Positions 1 to 11,898 of a DNA stretch of 64,000 nucleotides are shown here, piece after piece. The notes below the pieces were generated by a model. It worked only from the letters and a program-made list of their open reading frames with translations, was not told the DNA's origin and made no database searches. Made by a program: the position numbers and the translations under genes. The stretch covers positions 11,724,501-11,788,500 of the forward strand of contig JAPWDM010000012.1 in assembly GCA_035578155.1 (NCBI GenBank), given 5' to 3'. How positions within the stretch are numbered: the first letter of the stretch is position 1; each line of letters opens with the position of its first letter. This DNA comes from Brachynemurus nebulosus. Its lineage: Eukaryota; Arthropoda; Insecta; Neuroptera; Myrmeleontidae.

Positions 1-859
1 CAAATTGTAATATACGATACTTTAGTATAGGATATTACAAAGTTTTGCAAAAAATGACTTTTTGAAATAAATGTTACATAACACCTTCATTCACTCACGT
101 CTTCAATTGTTAACGCAAAAACACTCCAGTTACTCTATCATGTTTTTGAAAACTTAACGAAGAATATTGAATAAGGAATTATACTCTTCACCCACCTCAT
201 AGCATAAAGTAATTATAAAATACTAAACAAATATAACAAATAATAATGGTGTAGTCTAAAAAGCAGCTGTTTAACTTCAACCATTATTATTATTTTTTTT
301 TAAATTATTTTCTTAAAATACTATACCACTAAAATAATCAGTAAGCCGCCACTGCAAATTGCACGTACAAATTTATGTATGGCCCCTAGAAACATGCAAA
401 TATTATTATAATATATTGAGAGATGATATTCCGCAGTAATTGATAAAATATTGTATATGCATTCATCATCAGTATTGTGTTGTTGGAGCTTTCGATACGA
501 TATAACGATTAAACGAAATTTGAATTCGATGATAATAATTGATAATTCCCGATAACTACTAATGCGCTTCATCTGTTGTTTGTGTTTAGAGTGGCGATTA
601 CTAAATATCTCATATAAGTGCCTACTTTATTTATATTATTCTATTTAATGAATAAACTCAAAAACTGTTGGACGGATTTTGAAAATTTTTTCAATGTTGG
701 AAAATTAAACTGTTCCAGAAGTGTATAGGTTATATTTAATCTAAAAAAAAGAGTAGCTTCTTCGGCAAGAAATTTCAATACTTATTTATTAATCAAGTTC
801 CAAGAAAAATAAGCTATTTGATTTCTTTCTTTGGTTGAAGCTAGGTAATAAGTACTACG
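1..859. other. AT-rich DNA, no gene seen
   Basis: I see no splice-bounded exon and no long protein-like frame. Around 655-685 there is one degenerate copy of the 'AAACTGTTGGACGGATTTTG' motif that forms the tandem array at 18.7-19.5 kb, so part of this stretch is repeat-derived. Confidence 0.4.
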
Positions 860-867
860 GTTACAAA

Positions 868-1310
868 TAGTGATGAACAAATGCAAGACCAAGACCAAGA
901 CTTGGCAGTCTTGGTCTTGGTCTTGTTCTTGCATTAAGAGTCTTGGTATTGGTCTTGCTAGACAAAATGCAGTCTTGGTTTTAGTCTTGGTCCTGGTCTT
1001 GATCTTGTTATTGCTAATAACTCTTGCACTTTCTTGCATTTTCTTATTAGCGAACTTTTTTTCCTAAAATCAGATTTTTTACTATCTTATACTTTCAAAC
1101 TATTTAAATAGTTTAGCAAGAGTCTTGCTTTTTTCTTGCTTTTGTCTTGGTCAGCTCACTTGAGTCTTGGTATTGGTCTTGCAGCCATACTTATAGTCTT
1201 GGTCTTGGTCTTGGTCTTGGTATACATAGTGTTGGTCTTGGTCTTGGTCTTGCCAAAAATGCAAGACCAAGACAAGAATGCAAGACCAAGACTAATTTTG
1301 CTCATCACTA
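868..1310. mobile_element. hAT-type MITE with CAAGAC-repeat core, copy 1
   Basis: The ends are inverted: TAGTGATGAACAAA on the left and TTTGCTCATCACTA on the right. The element is flanked by a perfect 8-bp direct repeat, GTTACAAA, at 860-867 and 1311-1318. An 8-bp target duplication with a TAGTG-type end is the hAT signature. Most of the interior is runs of (CAAGAC/GTCTTG)n with a short AT-rich centre that includes TATTTAAATAGTTT. Reading frames through it give only LVLV/TKTK repeats, so it does not code. Related copies lie at 20595-21072, 44331-44524 and 54384-54981. Confidence 0.88.
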
Positions 1311-2869
1311 GTTACAAATCGTTGGTAAAACCCCCCAAAAAAATGCAGTCCGCGTAAGTTGTTTTAATCGAAAGTGTCATTTAAACAAACCAAGCAACAA
1401 AGTTAATAAACCTATAATATTAGATATATGCATACAAGAGACATCTTTAACATTACGGTGGTTGCGTAATGAACTACTTAAGGAACGGAGAGAACTGCAA
1501 GCAGGACTGTGGAGAGAAATTAAGGGTCCTAGGGGCAAACTATTCCGGGCAAATATTAAATTCGCAACTGACACCCAAAATTAATTAAAAAAAAAAAAAA
1601 CTGGTGGATCGGGTCGGGCTTCCTTTGGGACTACAGTTCCAGGACTATAACTCTGGTTGCCTCTTTTCTCACCGGGCCTTACTACAGGCCTATATTTGAC
1701 TATTTTAATAGTTGCAAATCGATAGTTTTCAAAATCGTTTTTCTTTTGACTACTGAAAACAATTTTTTTTAAATGAAATATTTTTTTGAAATTTTACAGG
1801 AAGATACTTTTTATAGCATATTTTTTAAAAATTTATTTTTCATTAATTTCTTTCTTTTCAGTTCGGAATTGCAAAAAATATTGTATGCAACACGTGCAAA
1901 ATAGGTGTTTTTTTTTTTTCACGGCCGTACAGTTATTCAACGAGACTAATTGTCGAGGCTTGCCAAACTCATTTTGTAACTTTATAGAAAAATATGGCAA
2001 TATCTTTCCTGCATATGATTTAAAATACATAGATACGTCCCAACTATGTAAGAATATAAAAATTTGAATTAAATAATTTCGCAAATTTCTCCAAATTATT
2101 TAACCTTCATCAACTTGCTAAAAATTGCAAAATATCTTTTGATCAGTTAATTATGTGTTAAAATCAACAAGGTGTAGATACCAAAAAAAAAAACAACTAT
2201 CTGTTTATAAAAAGATGTGTCGATTACTACTACAGTGTATACTTATGCATTTCGTTAATAATTTTCTAATAATTATATTTTTTATTGAATGACATCAGTT
2301 TTTTATATCATACACACATTTGTTATGTTAATCAGGTCGTTTTCGACCGTTTTCTCTAATATAATTGTCAGTTTAATTGGATCAAATGAAATTTTTCGTA
2401 ATAAATTATTTAATTTTAATATTATTAGAATTAATTTGCATACATTAAACATGTAAAGTAGACATTATAAATAATAAAAAAAATGTATATTATTTTAATT
2501 ATAATTATTTTTTATTAAAATAGATCATAGTTATATCAGTGGCGTAGAATAATCTTTTTTGTTGTCAACAAGCGGTGCAAAGATTGTGGCTAAGAAACCC
2601 TCAATGCAATAGATACGCTCTTGTAAATTTTACAGAACTGTAAATGGGATCGAAAGTAAACTTGTATAGGTATCAGAAAAACGTTAACTCTATGAATGCC
2701 AAATAGTGATACCTTGTGGAGGAGGGAATGTGTAAACATAAAAAGAAACAGAAAATTGTTGAGTGTAGGATTTTTTTATTTTCCTAATTAATTTCATTTC
2801 CTAACTATATATAAACACACTTTTGTTTTGGGTATAATAAAACTAGTGCTCCGATTGGGAGAAAGAAAA
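1311..2869. other. no gene seen; one GC-richer island
   Basis: This is AT-rich DNA with homopolymers. At about 1600-1690 a GC-richer block follows an A-run. It could be a retroelement tail, but I could not assign a family. No exon is supported. Confidence 0.35.
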
Positions 2870-3237
2870 ATGCGTATATATTGGTCACACGGATCTAAAA
2901 AAAAACATTAAAAAATTCTTCTGTAAACAAATCATTATATTGATATATGTACACGGTGGAATTTTAATAACTCATACATTTTGGTGAATTTCCTATAAAA
3001 TTTTCGATAATTTAGAACGGTATTTGTCGGAAACAACATAGCTTAAAACATAGCTATGTTGTTTCCGACAAATTTCGTTCTAAATCATCGTAAAATTTTA
3101 TCGAAATTCACCATAAGGTATAAGAGTTATTAAAATTCCACCTTGTACACCAATATAATGATTTGTGTACAGAAAAAAATTTTAATGTTTTTTTTTTTTT
3201 TTTATTTTTTAAATCCGTGTGACCAATACATACGCAT
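2870..3237. repeat. foldback element with long inverted arms
   Basis: The left arm (about 2870-3043) is the near reverse complement of the right arm (about 3052-3237), with an 8-nt spacer. The outer ends read ATGCGTATATATTGGTCAC and GTGACCAATACATACGCAT. The innermost AACAACATAGCT/AGCTATGTTGTT is perfect. Mismatches and A/T-run differences increase outward. No coding potential is seen; this is probably a foldback MITE. Confidence 0.85.
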
Positions 3238-4147
3238 ACATATTAAATTTATTCAATACGCATCTGTGTATGTGTGTGTAATGTAAGTTTTTTTTTTATA
3301 CCTGTGTTGAAGATCAAACCACCCTGGAAAAATTTTTTGTCAACAAGAATACGAACTCACCTCTTAGTACACTATAAATCCAGTTATGTTAAGACATTCA
3401 ATATATCATAGGCAACTTTTACATATTGTTCTAAATATCTAAATGTTAAATTATTCACAATATTATTTTTCAATATTATTATTTCATTTTAAAGCATGTT
3501 GGGCAAATAGAAAGGTATCAATTTATCTTCTATTCAACGTTTACTGCAAGAAAATTTATATTAGAAAAATAACCCTAGTGTGGATTTTTAGTGTACTACT
3601 AATTTAATTTTATTATGGCACTGAAAAACAATATTTCTCAATCTAAACAATTCGGTTGATGCTTAAATAAAAATGTCAAAATTATGAGATTTATTGCTTT
3701 CGAAAGATAGTGTTGTCTTTTATTGTCAGATATATTTCTCTCTTTGTTTTCTTTGGCATGTTAACATGCCAATGGCACTGAATCAGTTAATTTCGTTTTG
3801 TAAAGAAATTAAAATTCTTATATTAATTGTATAAAAACCTCCAAACGTACGCGCACACATAACACGATTTGACTGACATCTATGTATATATGTGTGCAAA
3901 TAATTATCCAACTGTCAGGATAATATTCATTTTATTTGTGCAAAACAAATCAAAATAAGTATTTTTTTGTTTTTTTGTTTTTTGTTTTTTAGTTGACCGT
4001 GTGTCTTTCGTATAACATTTGCTACAATTAATTTGAAATATACTGTAAATGGTGAGGGGCCCTACCCAAACTTTGAAAGGATTTTGTGCTTAAACTACAT
4101 CTTATCTTAAATTTTATGTTTTATCATATTATTAAACTACGAATTAT

Positions 4148-4406
4148 TGCCGCCATTAATTGGAATAATATTAGGTCGTGTAATATGAAATATCGTTTTC
4201 CGATCACTTGGCCGATTTTGTAATTCAGCTAAATGCTAACAGTTTTTTTAAACATTAGAGAAATTTTTAAAAGCAATTCTTCAACTCTGAATAGTTTTCT
4301 TGTAGGCTGGAATCATTTTCGCCATTATAACTGGAATAACATTAGGTCGTGTAATATGAAATTTCGTTTCTTGACCACTTGACCAACCTTGCAATTCAGA
4401 TAAATA
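4148..4406. repeat. two-unit tandem duplication
   Basis: Two diverged copies of a ~88-bp block, 4148-4233 and 4319-4406, both carry CATTAGGTCGTGTAATATG-like sequence. The period is about 172 bp. They lie just downstream (in minus-strand terms) of the Penelope-like remnant and may belong to its terminal region. Confidence 0.6.
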
Positions 4407-4508
4407 TCGATACTTTATTAAGAATTTTATGTGTGGAGATAGGAGTATTTTCCACCAATTTATAAAAACAAATTAAAAGTTAAAAAATTTTTTTATTTGC
4501 TTGACAAC

Positions 4509-4539
4509 GTTTCGGAAAGGTTTCTTTCCATCATTCAGG
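4509..4539 (-). ncRNA. hammerhead-like motif beside Penelope-like element
   Basis: On the minus strand a CTGAATGA box is followed by a stem that can pair (GGAAAG with CTTTCC) and then GAAAC. This resembles the hammerhead core CUGANGA-stem II-GAAA but has one extra base in the first box. It lies about 270 bp 3' of the GIY-YIG frame. Published work describes hammerhead motifs in the terminal repeats of Penelope-like elements. I did not identify stems I and III, so activity is unproven. Confidence 0.4.
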
Positions 4540-4809
4540 TCACTACAATAAATACTGATTGATACGATTATTTTAAATATAAATAAATAAACATGTCAAA
4601 AAAGTACTTACATAATTAAAATTATTGTAGAAAAACAATTACACACATTATAACAATTAAATAAAAAAATTAAAAAATTAAAACACTAATTTTTGAAAAA
4701 AAGTCGAAATAGATTAAAATTTTTTTGATTAACATTGTTTATAAGTAAAATTCTATTGTTAAAAATTTGTTTGGAATGGTAATGAATTTATTGTTCTTAC
4801 ATATTATTT

Positions 4810-5638
4810 TTATAATTTCATATTTTTTTGTGCAATTGCGCACATGCTTCGATAAGCTGTCAAATTTGACGTTTCTGAAAAGTTGCAGTTGTTTGTGTTT
4901 GTGTATATCCATAAAGTTTCGGTAATTATTCGTTTTGCCGTGTTTTTCTCTGTTTGTAAAATTTTCGTATTTCCAAAATCAAATAAGTGATCTTCAGTAT
5001 GTGTGTGCTGTGATAACGCTGTCTTTTGTTCTCCCCTTCGTATGTCGCCCTTATGCCGTTGTAGACGTGACTCCAATGTTTTGGAAGACTGTCCGATGTA
5101 AACTTTTGGACATCTTTTGCACGGCACGGAATATATTATGTTGTCACGTTTTGTAGCTGGTATTAGTGGTTTTAATCCAGAGTACATGGAATTCCTTAAG
5201 GTGTTGGGATAGGTATATACAGGACAGTAGTTGTGGGATCTTAATAAATTTAATATTGGTTTGATTCTATTGTTTATATATGGTACTATTACATACTTTT
5301 GGGGGGTGTTGGTTTTCTGATGAGTTGTGTTGTTGTAAATTTCATGAGTGGTATTTTTAATAAGTTTAGCTGTTATTTGATTGGGATAATTATTTTGTTT
5401 CAATATTGCTGTGGCTTTGTCTATTGCTAGTAGTCTGTGTATTGGATGTGATAGTCTTATAGCTCTGTTTATTAGGTTTCTGGCAATAATATGTTTCAGC
5501 TGGAAAGGTTGTTGTGAATTCCAGTTTATTAATCTTGTGGAACAATATGGTTTTTGTATACCACATGGTGGTTAGTATGTTATTGTTATCTCTTAATATT
5601 TTTATTAAGAATTGTTCAGGAAGCTCTAAAATTTTCAT
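4810..5638 (-). pseudogene. Penelope-like retroelement remnant (GIY-YIG endonuclease)
   Basis: The main minus-strand frame (about 5403 down to 4810) carries a C-x2-C-P-x-VYIGQ block, then an arginine-rich 'LESRLQRHKGD' segment, a histidine-rich region, and an 'E..AKRIITETLWI' block. This is the order of a GIY-YIG nuclease as fused to the C-terminus of Penelope-like reverse transcriptases. The frame stays open upstream of its first Met to about 5570. Coding-like sequence then continues in another frame to about 5638 (ORF with 'ELPEQFLIKILRDN'), showing a frameshift. The reverse transcriptase itself is absent, so the copy is 5'-truncated and dead. A hammerhead-like motif follows at 4509-4539. 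Family assignment is from recalled motifs, not a search. Confidence 0.83.
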
Positions 5639-6037
5639 ATCTCAAAAGTGATCATAATGTTTTCGCTACTTTCGTAGTCTCGCAAATATATTTATAGATT
5701 TTTCAGACATTTTTATCACTTTATATGTGGCATAGAGTATATAAAAAATTGTTCAAAGTTGCATATTATGCACAAATGCACATACATATATGTGCATGTG
5801 AAACATATTAAATCGAATTTGTAAACACATACGTATTACGTACCTATAAAATATAAAAATACAAAAAAAGGAAGCACTGTAATCAAAACGTGAAAATATT
5901 GCCACAGGCTAATCAATTTATTTCATTTATACTTAAAAAATAGGTACAGCTTATTCCTGTTGAACTGCAACAATGGATTCAATCTAAATAGACTGAGAAA
6001 TAAATGGTATTTGGAAATCAGATAGAACACATAAAAT
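5639..6037. other. no gene seen
   Basis: AT-rich DNA with no frame or repeat that I can assign. Confidence 0.3.
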
Positions 6038-6365
6038 AGTATATTGTGCAATAAGTGCGGGAAATTTTGAGTGGACAATCGACAATCCCGCACGAGTTGC
6101 ACATACTATTTTTTATTACGAATTTGACATAGTTTTTCTATTATTATCACTATTTTTGACATTTTTATTACTTTTTAAAATAATATTTTTAAGTGTTCGT
6201 CTTCTTTTTTTCTGAATTAATTATTGTTTAAATTACTTTGTTATGGTTTCTATAGAAATAATTATGAAATATTTATTAAATGAAAAATCGAGAAGCGTCT
6301 TTGCGTGTTGTGATTAAATTTTGCGTGTTTTATTGTCAATTTGCGTATGGAAAGTTACTTTCCAC
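6038..6365. repeat. hairpin-headed interspersed repeat, copy 1
   Basis: It begins with an imperfect palindrome whose ends are AGTATATTGTGCAATAAG and GAGTTGCACATACTAT. An AT-rich tail of about 245 bp follows, containing 'TTTTTGACATTTTTATTACT' and 'TTTTGCGTGTTTTATTGTC'. The head and first part of the tail recur at 7078-7315, and the last part of the tail at 9369-9523. The superfamily is not known to me. Confidence 0.75.
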
Positions 6366-6604
6366 ACGCAAAAAAGTATGCGGGAAGAGTACAGTGGGCA
6401 AACAGCTATTTTGTGTACAGAAATGTGTGCGCCAAGTTAATACTTCTCCCGCATAAGTAATAAAAATTAATATTTAAAATTAGAGGTGATTTTAGCGCAT
6501 TAAAGTATTCTGAAGAATTTTGGTTTTGTTAAAATCGAATCCAGTTCGCGTAGTGCGTATTATTTGTAAGATAAATTTTCTTTTTTATAAAAAAAATTTT
6601 TAAC

Positions 6605-6990
6605 TTGCTCTGGATATCCGTAACCGTAACCGAAACTACCGGATATCCGAAATAGTTACATATCCGAAACTGAAACCGTATCCGAAAATAAACGTTTTGG
6701 ATTTGTTTCCGATAATAACAGGCAACTGCGCCGTTGGAAAACAGAGGTTAAATCAAAGCAAATTTTTACTGCATGTATTTCTCTTGATAGATTTCCGTTG
6801 ATTTGTATTTGACGTTCACTTTTTGGGGTAAAATTTTCCCCTTTTTTTTCTTTAAAAAAATCTTCACTGAAAGCAATTATCCGTAACCGTAACCGGATCC
6901 GAAACATTATCCGATATTATTACATATCCGTAACCGAAACCGAAACCGAAAAAAAGTTTTTAAATATCCGTATCCGTATCCGAAATTTCA
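6605..6990. repeat. TATCCGTAACCG-type short tandem repeats
   Basis: Clusters of ATATCCG, GTAACCG and CCGAAACCG units occupy both ends, with a less repetitive centre (about 6710-6870). The pattern suggests a MITE with subterminal repeats, but I could not define precise ends or a target duplication. Confidence 0.55.
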
Positions 6991-7077
6991 TACACATAAC
7001 ATTCTTAATGTAAACGCATCGAAAAACAAACTTTCAAGTAAAAAAGTAAGTAGCTTTGCCTAAATATGAAGTGATAG

Positions 7078-7315
7078 AATAGTATATTGTGCAATAAGTC
7101 CGGGAAATTGTCGATTGCCCACGAAAGTGAAGTTGAGCGCACGAACGCAGTGAGTGCGCTCATTCGCTTGAGTGGGCAATCGACAATCCCGCACGAGTTG
7201 CACATACTATTTTTTTATTACGAATTTCATATACTTTTTTCTATTACTATTTTTGACATTTTTATTACTTTTTAAAATAATATTTTTAAGTATTCGTCTT
7301 CTTTTTTTATGTACC
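7078..7315. repeat. hairpin-headed interspersed repeat, copy 2
   Basis: It has the same head and tail as the copy at 6038, with a longer palindrome: GTCGATTGCCCAC pairs with GTGGGCAATCGAC, and the apex is GCGCACGAACGCAGTGAGTG. Short frames read through it on both strands are mirror artefacts of the palindrome. A separate small hairpin (GTACCGAA...TTCGGTAC) follows at 7311-7340. Confidence 0.78.
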
Positions 7316-7340
7316 GAACCAACTTCGTGTAAGTTCGGTA

Positions 7341-8093
7341 CATAATAAGATTGGATTGTGTAGAATGAATAATTATTGAGTTTTACATCCATATTGAATA
7401 AACGCAAGAGGTATTGCTTGTGTATTGTATGTATTTCATGTACCTGTGAACTCTATAGTTCGATTAAACGATTAAGACTTGTAACAGTACTGCTATCTAG
7501 CGATGTATATAAGTATTTCAAAGTAACTGGTATTGTTCAAAGTAACTGGTATTGGGGACGCAAACCCCGAGTAAGTAGTGAATAGTAATGACGAACAGAA
7601 AAAGGAGTGATGAGAGGAGAGAGAGAGTAAAAAAAAAGTTTGAAATGGCGGATTGATAATGAGTTAAGTTAGAAACTGTTTTGGAAAATTAACAAAAAAT
7701 TGATATTAAAAAAAATATTTAAAAATAAAATAATATAAAAAATAATCAACCAATATATTTGAAATTATAAAAACAAAAGGAAAACCTATAAATAAAATAT
7801 TATCATTACTTAAACCAAAAGAAAACAAAATTAATAAAATACATGTGCTTTCGTGTTTAACCTACAAGAGAATATTATATTTTTTTTTTAAAATATTCCC
7901 TATGTTTCATTTATCTACCTTGGAACCATAAAATCTACATCAAGAAAATCTTCCAGTTACGATAAACTCATTAGAAATAACTTTTGTGATATAATAAATA
8001 CGTTGTCTTTGTAATTTTGTGTTTCTAATAAAAAAAATCGTAGTTAATATTTTTTAAACCTTTATTTATTTCTAATTTTTATTATATACATAA
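7341..8093. other. no gene seen
   Basis: AT-rich DNA with one purine-rich patch (about 7600-7640). No conserved-looking frame. Confidence 0.3.
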
Positions 8094-8097
8094 TTAA

Positions 8098-9065
8098 CCC
8101 TAGAACGACAAACTTATTTTTTCTACTCTTAAACTACAAACTGGGGTATATATTTACCCCACGGGATTTTTGGTCGTAAAATCGATCTGACAGCAGAAAT
8201 TTCACTTATAAGAACGCGAATTTGTTCGTTTTTTCATGCTGAAGAGAATGGTGAAGAGTAAATTCAATTTAATCAAAGCTTAGTCGGTGAAAAATCTATT
8301 TAAATAGCTAAAAGTGTTCAAAAACGCTCAAATTGTCATTTAATAAACAAAAATTGATAACTATTTTTCTAATGAACCGATTTTCAAATTTCAGACGGTA
8401 TTTTAAAGAGGACACAAGGGACTTCAAGCATACAAATGACATCATGATGTTTTGCCAAAAAAGTCGATTTATTTTGGATTTTGAAAATTAAAAAAATTGG
8501 GAATTTGATATGTGGAAAAATCAAATAAAAATGCATGAAATTTTAGTTTTTAAGAATATATTTCATTTTTTTTCATACAAAATGTAAAAAAAAAGGAGAA
8601 TTTAACTTATTCAAAGGCACTACAATCGCTGCAATATATATTTCCATGATTCTCGCAGGTCGGTCGCTTGCACTTCGTGCAATATATTCGCGTTTTGCGG
8701 TCTTCCTCGAGGACACAAGCAGCATCGGGCTGGCTATATCTAATGTTTTGTTGCAAAATAAGGTCATTATAAGTGAATCCAAATTATTTTAGCAAGAAAA
8801 ATAAAAATAACTTACCTAAACAAAACACTGACGTAAACTACAAACTGGGGTACATATCAACCCCACGTTTCAAGTTTCCAAGCTTCACGTTTTCCCTTCG
8901 TCACAGTAGACAAGAAACCGCAGGGTTTCCCGACCTCACTCTACTGTTAGAACCTTGAACTAAATTATGGTATAGGTGTTCAGTCGATAATGTTACTGAC
9001 TAATTTAAAAACGTAGTTTAAAGTTTACCTGGGGTAGATTTCTACCCCAGTTTGTCGTTCTAAGG
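8098..9065 (-). mobile_element. piggyBac-family element, internally deleted
   Basis: The exact target TTAA sits on both sides (8094-8097 and 9066-9069). The terminal inverted repeats are CCCTAGAACGACAAACT on the left and, read inward from the right, CCTTAGAACGACAAACT. Both features define piggyBac. Short GGGGTA/TACCCC palindromes occur under both ends and again near 8850. At 968 bp it is far shorter than an autonomous copy, but it keeps the end of a transposase on the minus strand. Confidence 0.93.
8607..8795 (-). pseudogene. piggyBac transposase C-terminal Cys-rich domain remnant
   Basis: One minus-strand frame, closed by a stop at 8607-8609, contains 'RKTRIYCTKCKRPTCENHG' followed by a C-x2-C pair. 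This is the C-x2-C...C-x2-H...C-x2-C pattern of the cysteine-rich domain that ends piggyBac transposases and binds the element's ends. A stop closes the frame just upstream and the catalytic core is missing. A Met-started ORF overlapping here (8573-8782) is in a different frame and is spurious. The gene sits inside the TTAA-flanked element, which independently supports the call. Confidence 0.87.
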
Positions 9066-9087
9066 TTAACTTTAATAAAAACAAGTC

Positions 9088-9250
9088 GTCAAGTGCAAGT
9101 TGTACTTGCGCTAACAGTGTTCCGTACAATCAGTTGTTTCTAGGAATTTTTTATAACGGGATGTGAAGGTGGATAAAATATTTTTCCTAATAAATAAATG
9201 TTATTCCTAAAGTATAACCCATTTTTTGATTTCAGAACGATCGTGTTCGT
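9088..9250. repeat. interspersed repeat shared with 50641-50800
   Basis: It holds AGTTGTACTTGCGCTAACAG, then AGTGTTCCGTA and, ~100 bp later, GATTTCAGAACG, in the same order and spacing as at 50641-50800. It is a fragment of an unidentified repeat abutting the piggyBac right end. Confidence 0.65.
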
Positions 9251-9368
9251 ATGTGTCACATCGTGAACGTATGTGTCCGGACTGTTATATTTTAAGAAGT
9301 TTTAGTTATGACCACTGATGGTGAGGGACATTACTTAGTGCGTGTCAAATACGCACTTGACGAATTTT

Positions 9369-9523
9369 TCTGAATTAATTATTATTTAAATTATTTACTT
9401 TGTTGGTGGTTTCTAAAGAAATAATTATGAAATATTTATTAAATGAAAAATTAAGGGGCGGCTTTGCATGTTTTGATTAAATTTTACGTGTTTTATTGTC
9501 AATTTGCGTGTGGAAAGTTACTT
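9369..9523. repeat. tail fragment of hairpin-headed repeat, copy 3
   Basis: It matches the tail of the copy at 6038 (TTTCTGAATTAATTATT to TGGAAAGTTACTTT) without the palindromic head. It is joined directly to a Helentron-like fragment at 9524. Confidence 0.72.
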
Positions 9524-9796
9524 TGTTGGAAATGCCAAACCGTTCGACAAGTTCGTTAGCCAGACACGTCGGATGCCAGGAACGTGGTTTTTGTTCTTGC
9601 AAAAAATTAGTTTTTACCAAAATTTCCACTTAATCAACAATTTTTGCAAAATTTTTTTACACCATTTAAAAGAAGAGAAAAAATTACATAAGAAAGGTTT
9701 TTAAACTATTGTTCTATATCAACTAGTTTCCGAGAAAAACTAATTTTGATAAACGAAAATTCGCTATGTTATGCAGGATGCTGCAACAGGGGTATT
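9524..9796 (+). repeat. HINE/DINE-like repeat, 3' half
   Basis: It carries the 3' half of the window's commonest repeat: AGTTCGTTAGCCAGACACGTC, the block around TTTCCGAGAAAAACTAATTTT, the subterminal ATTCGCT and the 3' hairpin GCAGGATGCTGC. The 5' half and microsatellite are missing. See 22921-23394 for a complete copy. Confidence 0.8.
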
Positions 9797-10858
9797 ATCA
9801 TTTTATTTACGATTTTTAAGGCATGGAAAAATTTTAGTAACCGTGATGACGTAATCAAAGCAAAAAATTTCTTTTTCCTCACTCCAGACGACGAAAATAA
9901 TGAAACTCCTTTTAGAAATATACAACACAATTTTTTTAATCTTTCTATTACACCAAAAATATTCAGATTACTAACAAAACTCACAGTATACCAACATTTC
10001 AAAAGTAAACCATCAAAATTCCACTCGGAACCGTTATACTCTGTCCCATAAATCTCTGATTACCATCACACAGATCGCACAACAAATATTTTTTTGATAA
10101 TCCGTGCCCCAAAAACGTAAACGCAACGATAAACGATTTACATCTGCGCCAGTGTAAAACCATCTATTAAACATTTTTTTTTTTTTTAAATGCGCACACT
10201 TTAATTTTTCGTTTCATTTTTGAAATGGTCCTCCAATCATAGCAATTTAGACAATTTTGTAATAATAATGATACATATGTGAGCCGTACTCTATCTAGCC
10301 TAAGTTTTTTTAAATAATTCGATTCAAAAAAAAAAATCATTTCTATTGATCTATAGCTTGATCTATAGCCGTGAGAGATTTAATGTATTTATCGTGATCG
10401 TTGTGATATGGAAGATACCTACATATATTTTTATTACTGTTATTATTAATTAATATTAAATATTATTTAATTTATAATCGCGCGATATCAAAGGTTAAAT
10501 ATTGTACGGAAAGAAATATTATGTTTATAGGAACGGATTGGATTTGGTTTTCATGTGCGTTTTATGTGTGCGAACTGCCAAATTCGATAATGATAATGTA
10601 AAATTAAATAAATTTTAATTGAATTTGAACGTTTTGTTTTTAAATTTATTTCCAATATTAAAGATATCTGATAACGAGATGAGTAAGTATTGGAATTTGT
10701 TCCGGATTAAAGATATTGAAATGGTGGTATCGAAATCGGGGTTGGAGTTCTGTATTTGCAATTTTTTTCAACATGTATGGTATGTTGAATCCGAACTATA
10801 ATTGGGTGTCATCAGTGATTGTTGCGTAAGCTCCAGTAAATTTCCGTTTCTGCTTCCA
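9797..10858. other. no gene seen
   Basis: AT-rich. The open frames at 9746-10051 run across the repeat boundary and have no recognisable domain. Nothing else is supported. Confidence 0.35.
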
Positions 10859-10861
10859 TAA

Positions 10862-11643
10862 TGCGGCCCATACACGGTTCAACTTGTTGTACAATTTGGT
10901 TGAATTGTACAACATGTTGAATCGTGTGTGGGGCAGTTGGTTAACTATTTTGATGGTTGCATAAACGGTTGAAGTAAAATCAAAATATTTTGATTTTACG
11001 TGGGCGGAACAAATGGTCTATGAACATGTTGTACTGTGTGTGAGGTAGTTGAACAACAAAACCAGTACATATATGGTGTAAAGGGTGTAAATCAAAAAAA
11101 TATTTACAGCGGTAACAATTGGAGAGTTTAAATATTTGATTTTGTTTGTTATTTCCAATAGCTTCCGGTGATACCGCATTTGAAAATTTTAAATCTTCAA
11201 AAGAATTTCCCGTTACAAGAAACCTTAATGTAATTTCCAAGCGTGTTTTTGCAGAAATTGCATCACGCATAAACGTATCTTCTTTGTTTATTAAACGTGT
11301 TATTTTTACTAAAATATCATTAATAATTTCTTCGTTCATTCGCATATAATTTTTTTAATCGTCTAGTTCACATTCACTAATTTTTTTAATAGTTTTTCAT
11401 TAGAAAATTTTTTTCCCAACCACACTTTGCTCCATTTTCTTTTTTTTTTCATTTACTCACGCTTTCTTCACTACTTTCTGCAATTATTGCTAAGGCAGGA
11501 ATTTTATACTTAATTTAACGAAGTTCTCTTTTTCAAAAATTGTGAGTAACTGAAGTTGGACAACAAGTTGAATGAATAGTTTAATAGTGTATGGCAAACA
11601 GTTCAACTCGTAGTACAACAAGTTGAACCGTGTATGGGCCGCA
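10862..11643 (-). mobile_element. PIF/Harbinger element, internally deleted
   Basis: Terminal inverted repeats TGCGGCCCATACACGG and CCGTGTATGGGCCGCA are perfect at the tips and extend inward (TTCAACTTGTTGTAC). They are flanked by TAA on both sides (10859-10861, 11644-11646), the 3-bp target typical of PIF/Harbinger; the identity could also be read as ATAAT. The 782-bp element carries one minus-strand ORF matching the start of the Harbinger nuclease, so it derives from an autonomous element by internal deletion. Confidence 0.9.
10980..11345 (-). pseudogene. Harbinger (HARBI1-like) nuclease, N-terminal fragment
   Basis: The 121-residue frame begins MRMNEEIINDILVKITRLI and holds 'MRDAISAKTRLEITLRFLVTG' at about residues 26-46, followed by 'SFEDLKFSNAVSPEAIG'. 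This is the N-terminal signature shared by Harbinger nucleases and their domesticated relatives (HARBI1). After about residue 66 similarity ends and the frame reads into the terminal repeat. The DDE catalytic domain is absent, so it cannot be active, although the remaining N-terminus is undisrupted. It lies inside the TAA-flanked element at 10862-11643. Confidence 0.85.
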
Positions 11644-11898
11644 TAATGTTGGATTTGTGGTGTAATTATCAAACGTTACTTCACAATACCACCACAAAAC
11701 CACTTTTCAATAAAAGATTTTTTCCCTTCTGTGTGCCGATTACTTCACTTGCTCCACTGTAGTTACGCCTCTGGATTTAGGCTAATGTAATTTGTGGAAC
11801 TAGGATTAATTATGTTTAAAATTTTAATATCTTTGATCAAAATAATTTAAGATTCTTTCATGATATATCACTTAGGTACCTACGCCACAAATTCGACT

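Noticed and set aside
870..1357. ORFs rich in Leu-Val or Thr-Lys dipeptides (also at 20610, 44136, 54486, 54708)
   Set aside because: They are translations of CAAGAC repeats inside a MITE with no domain, and equivalent frames exist on both strands.
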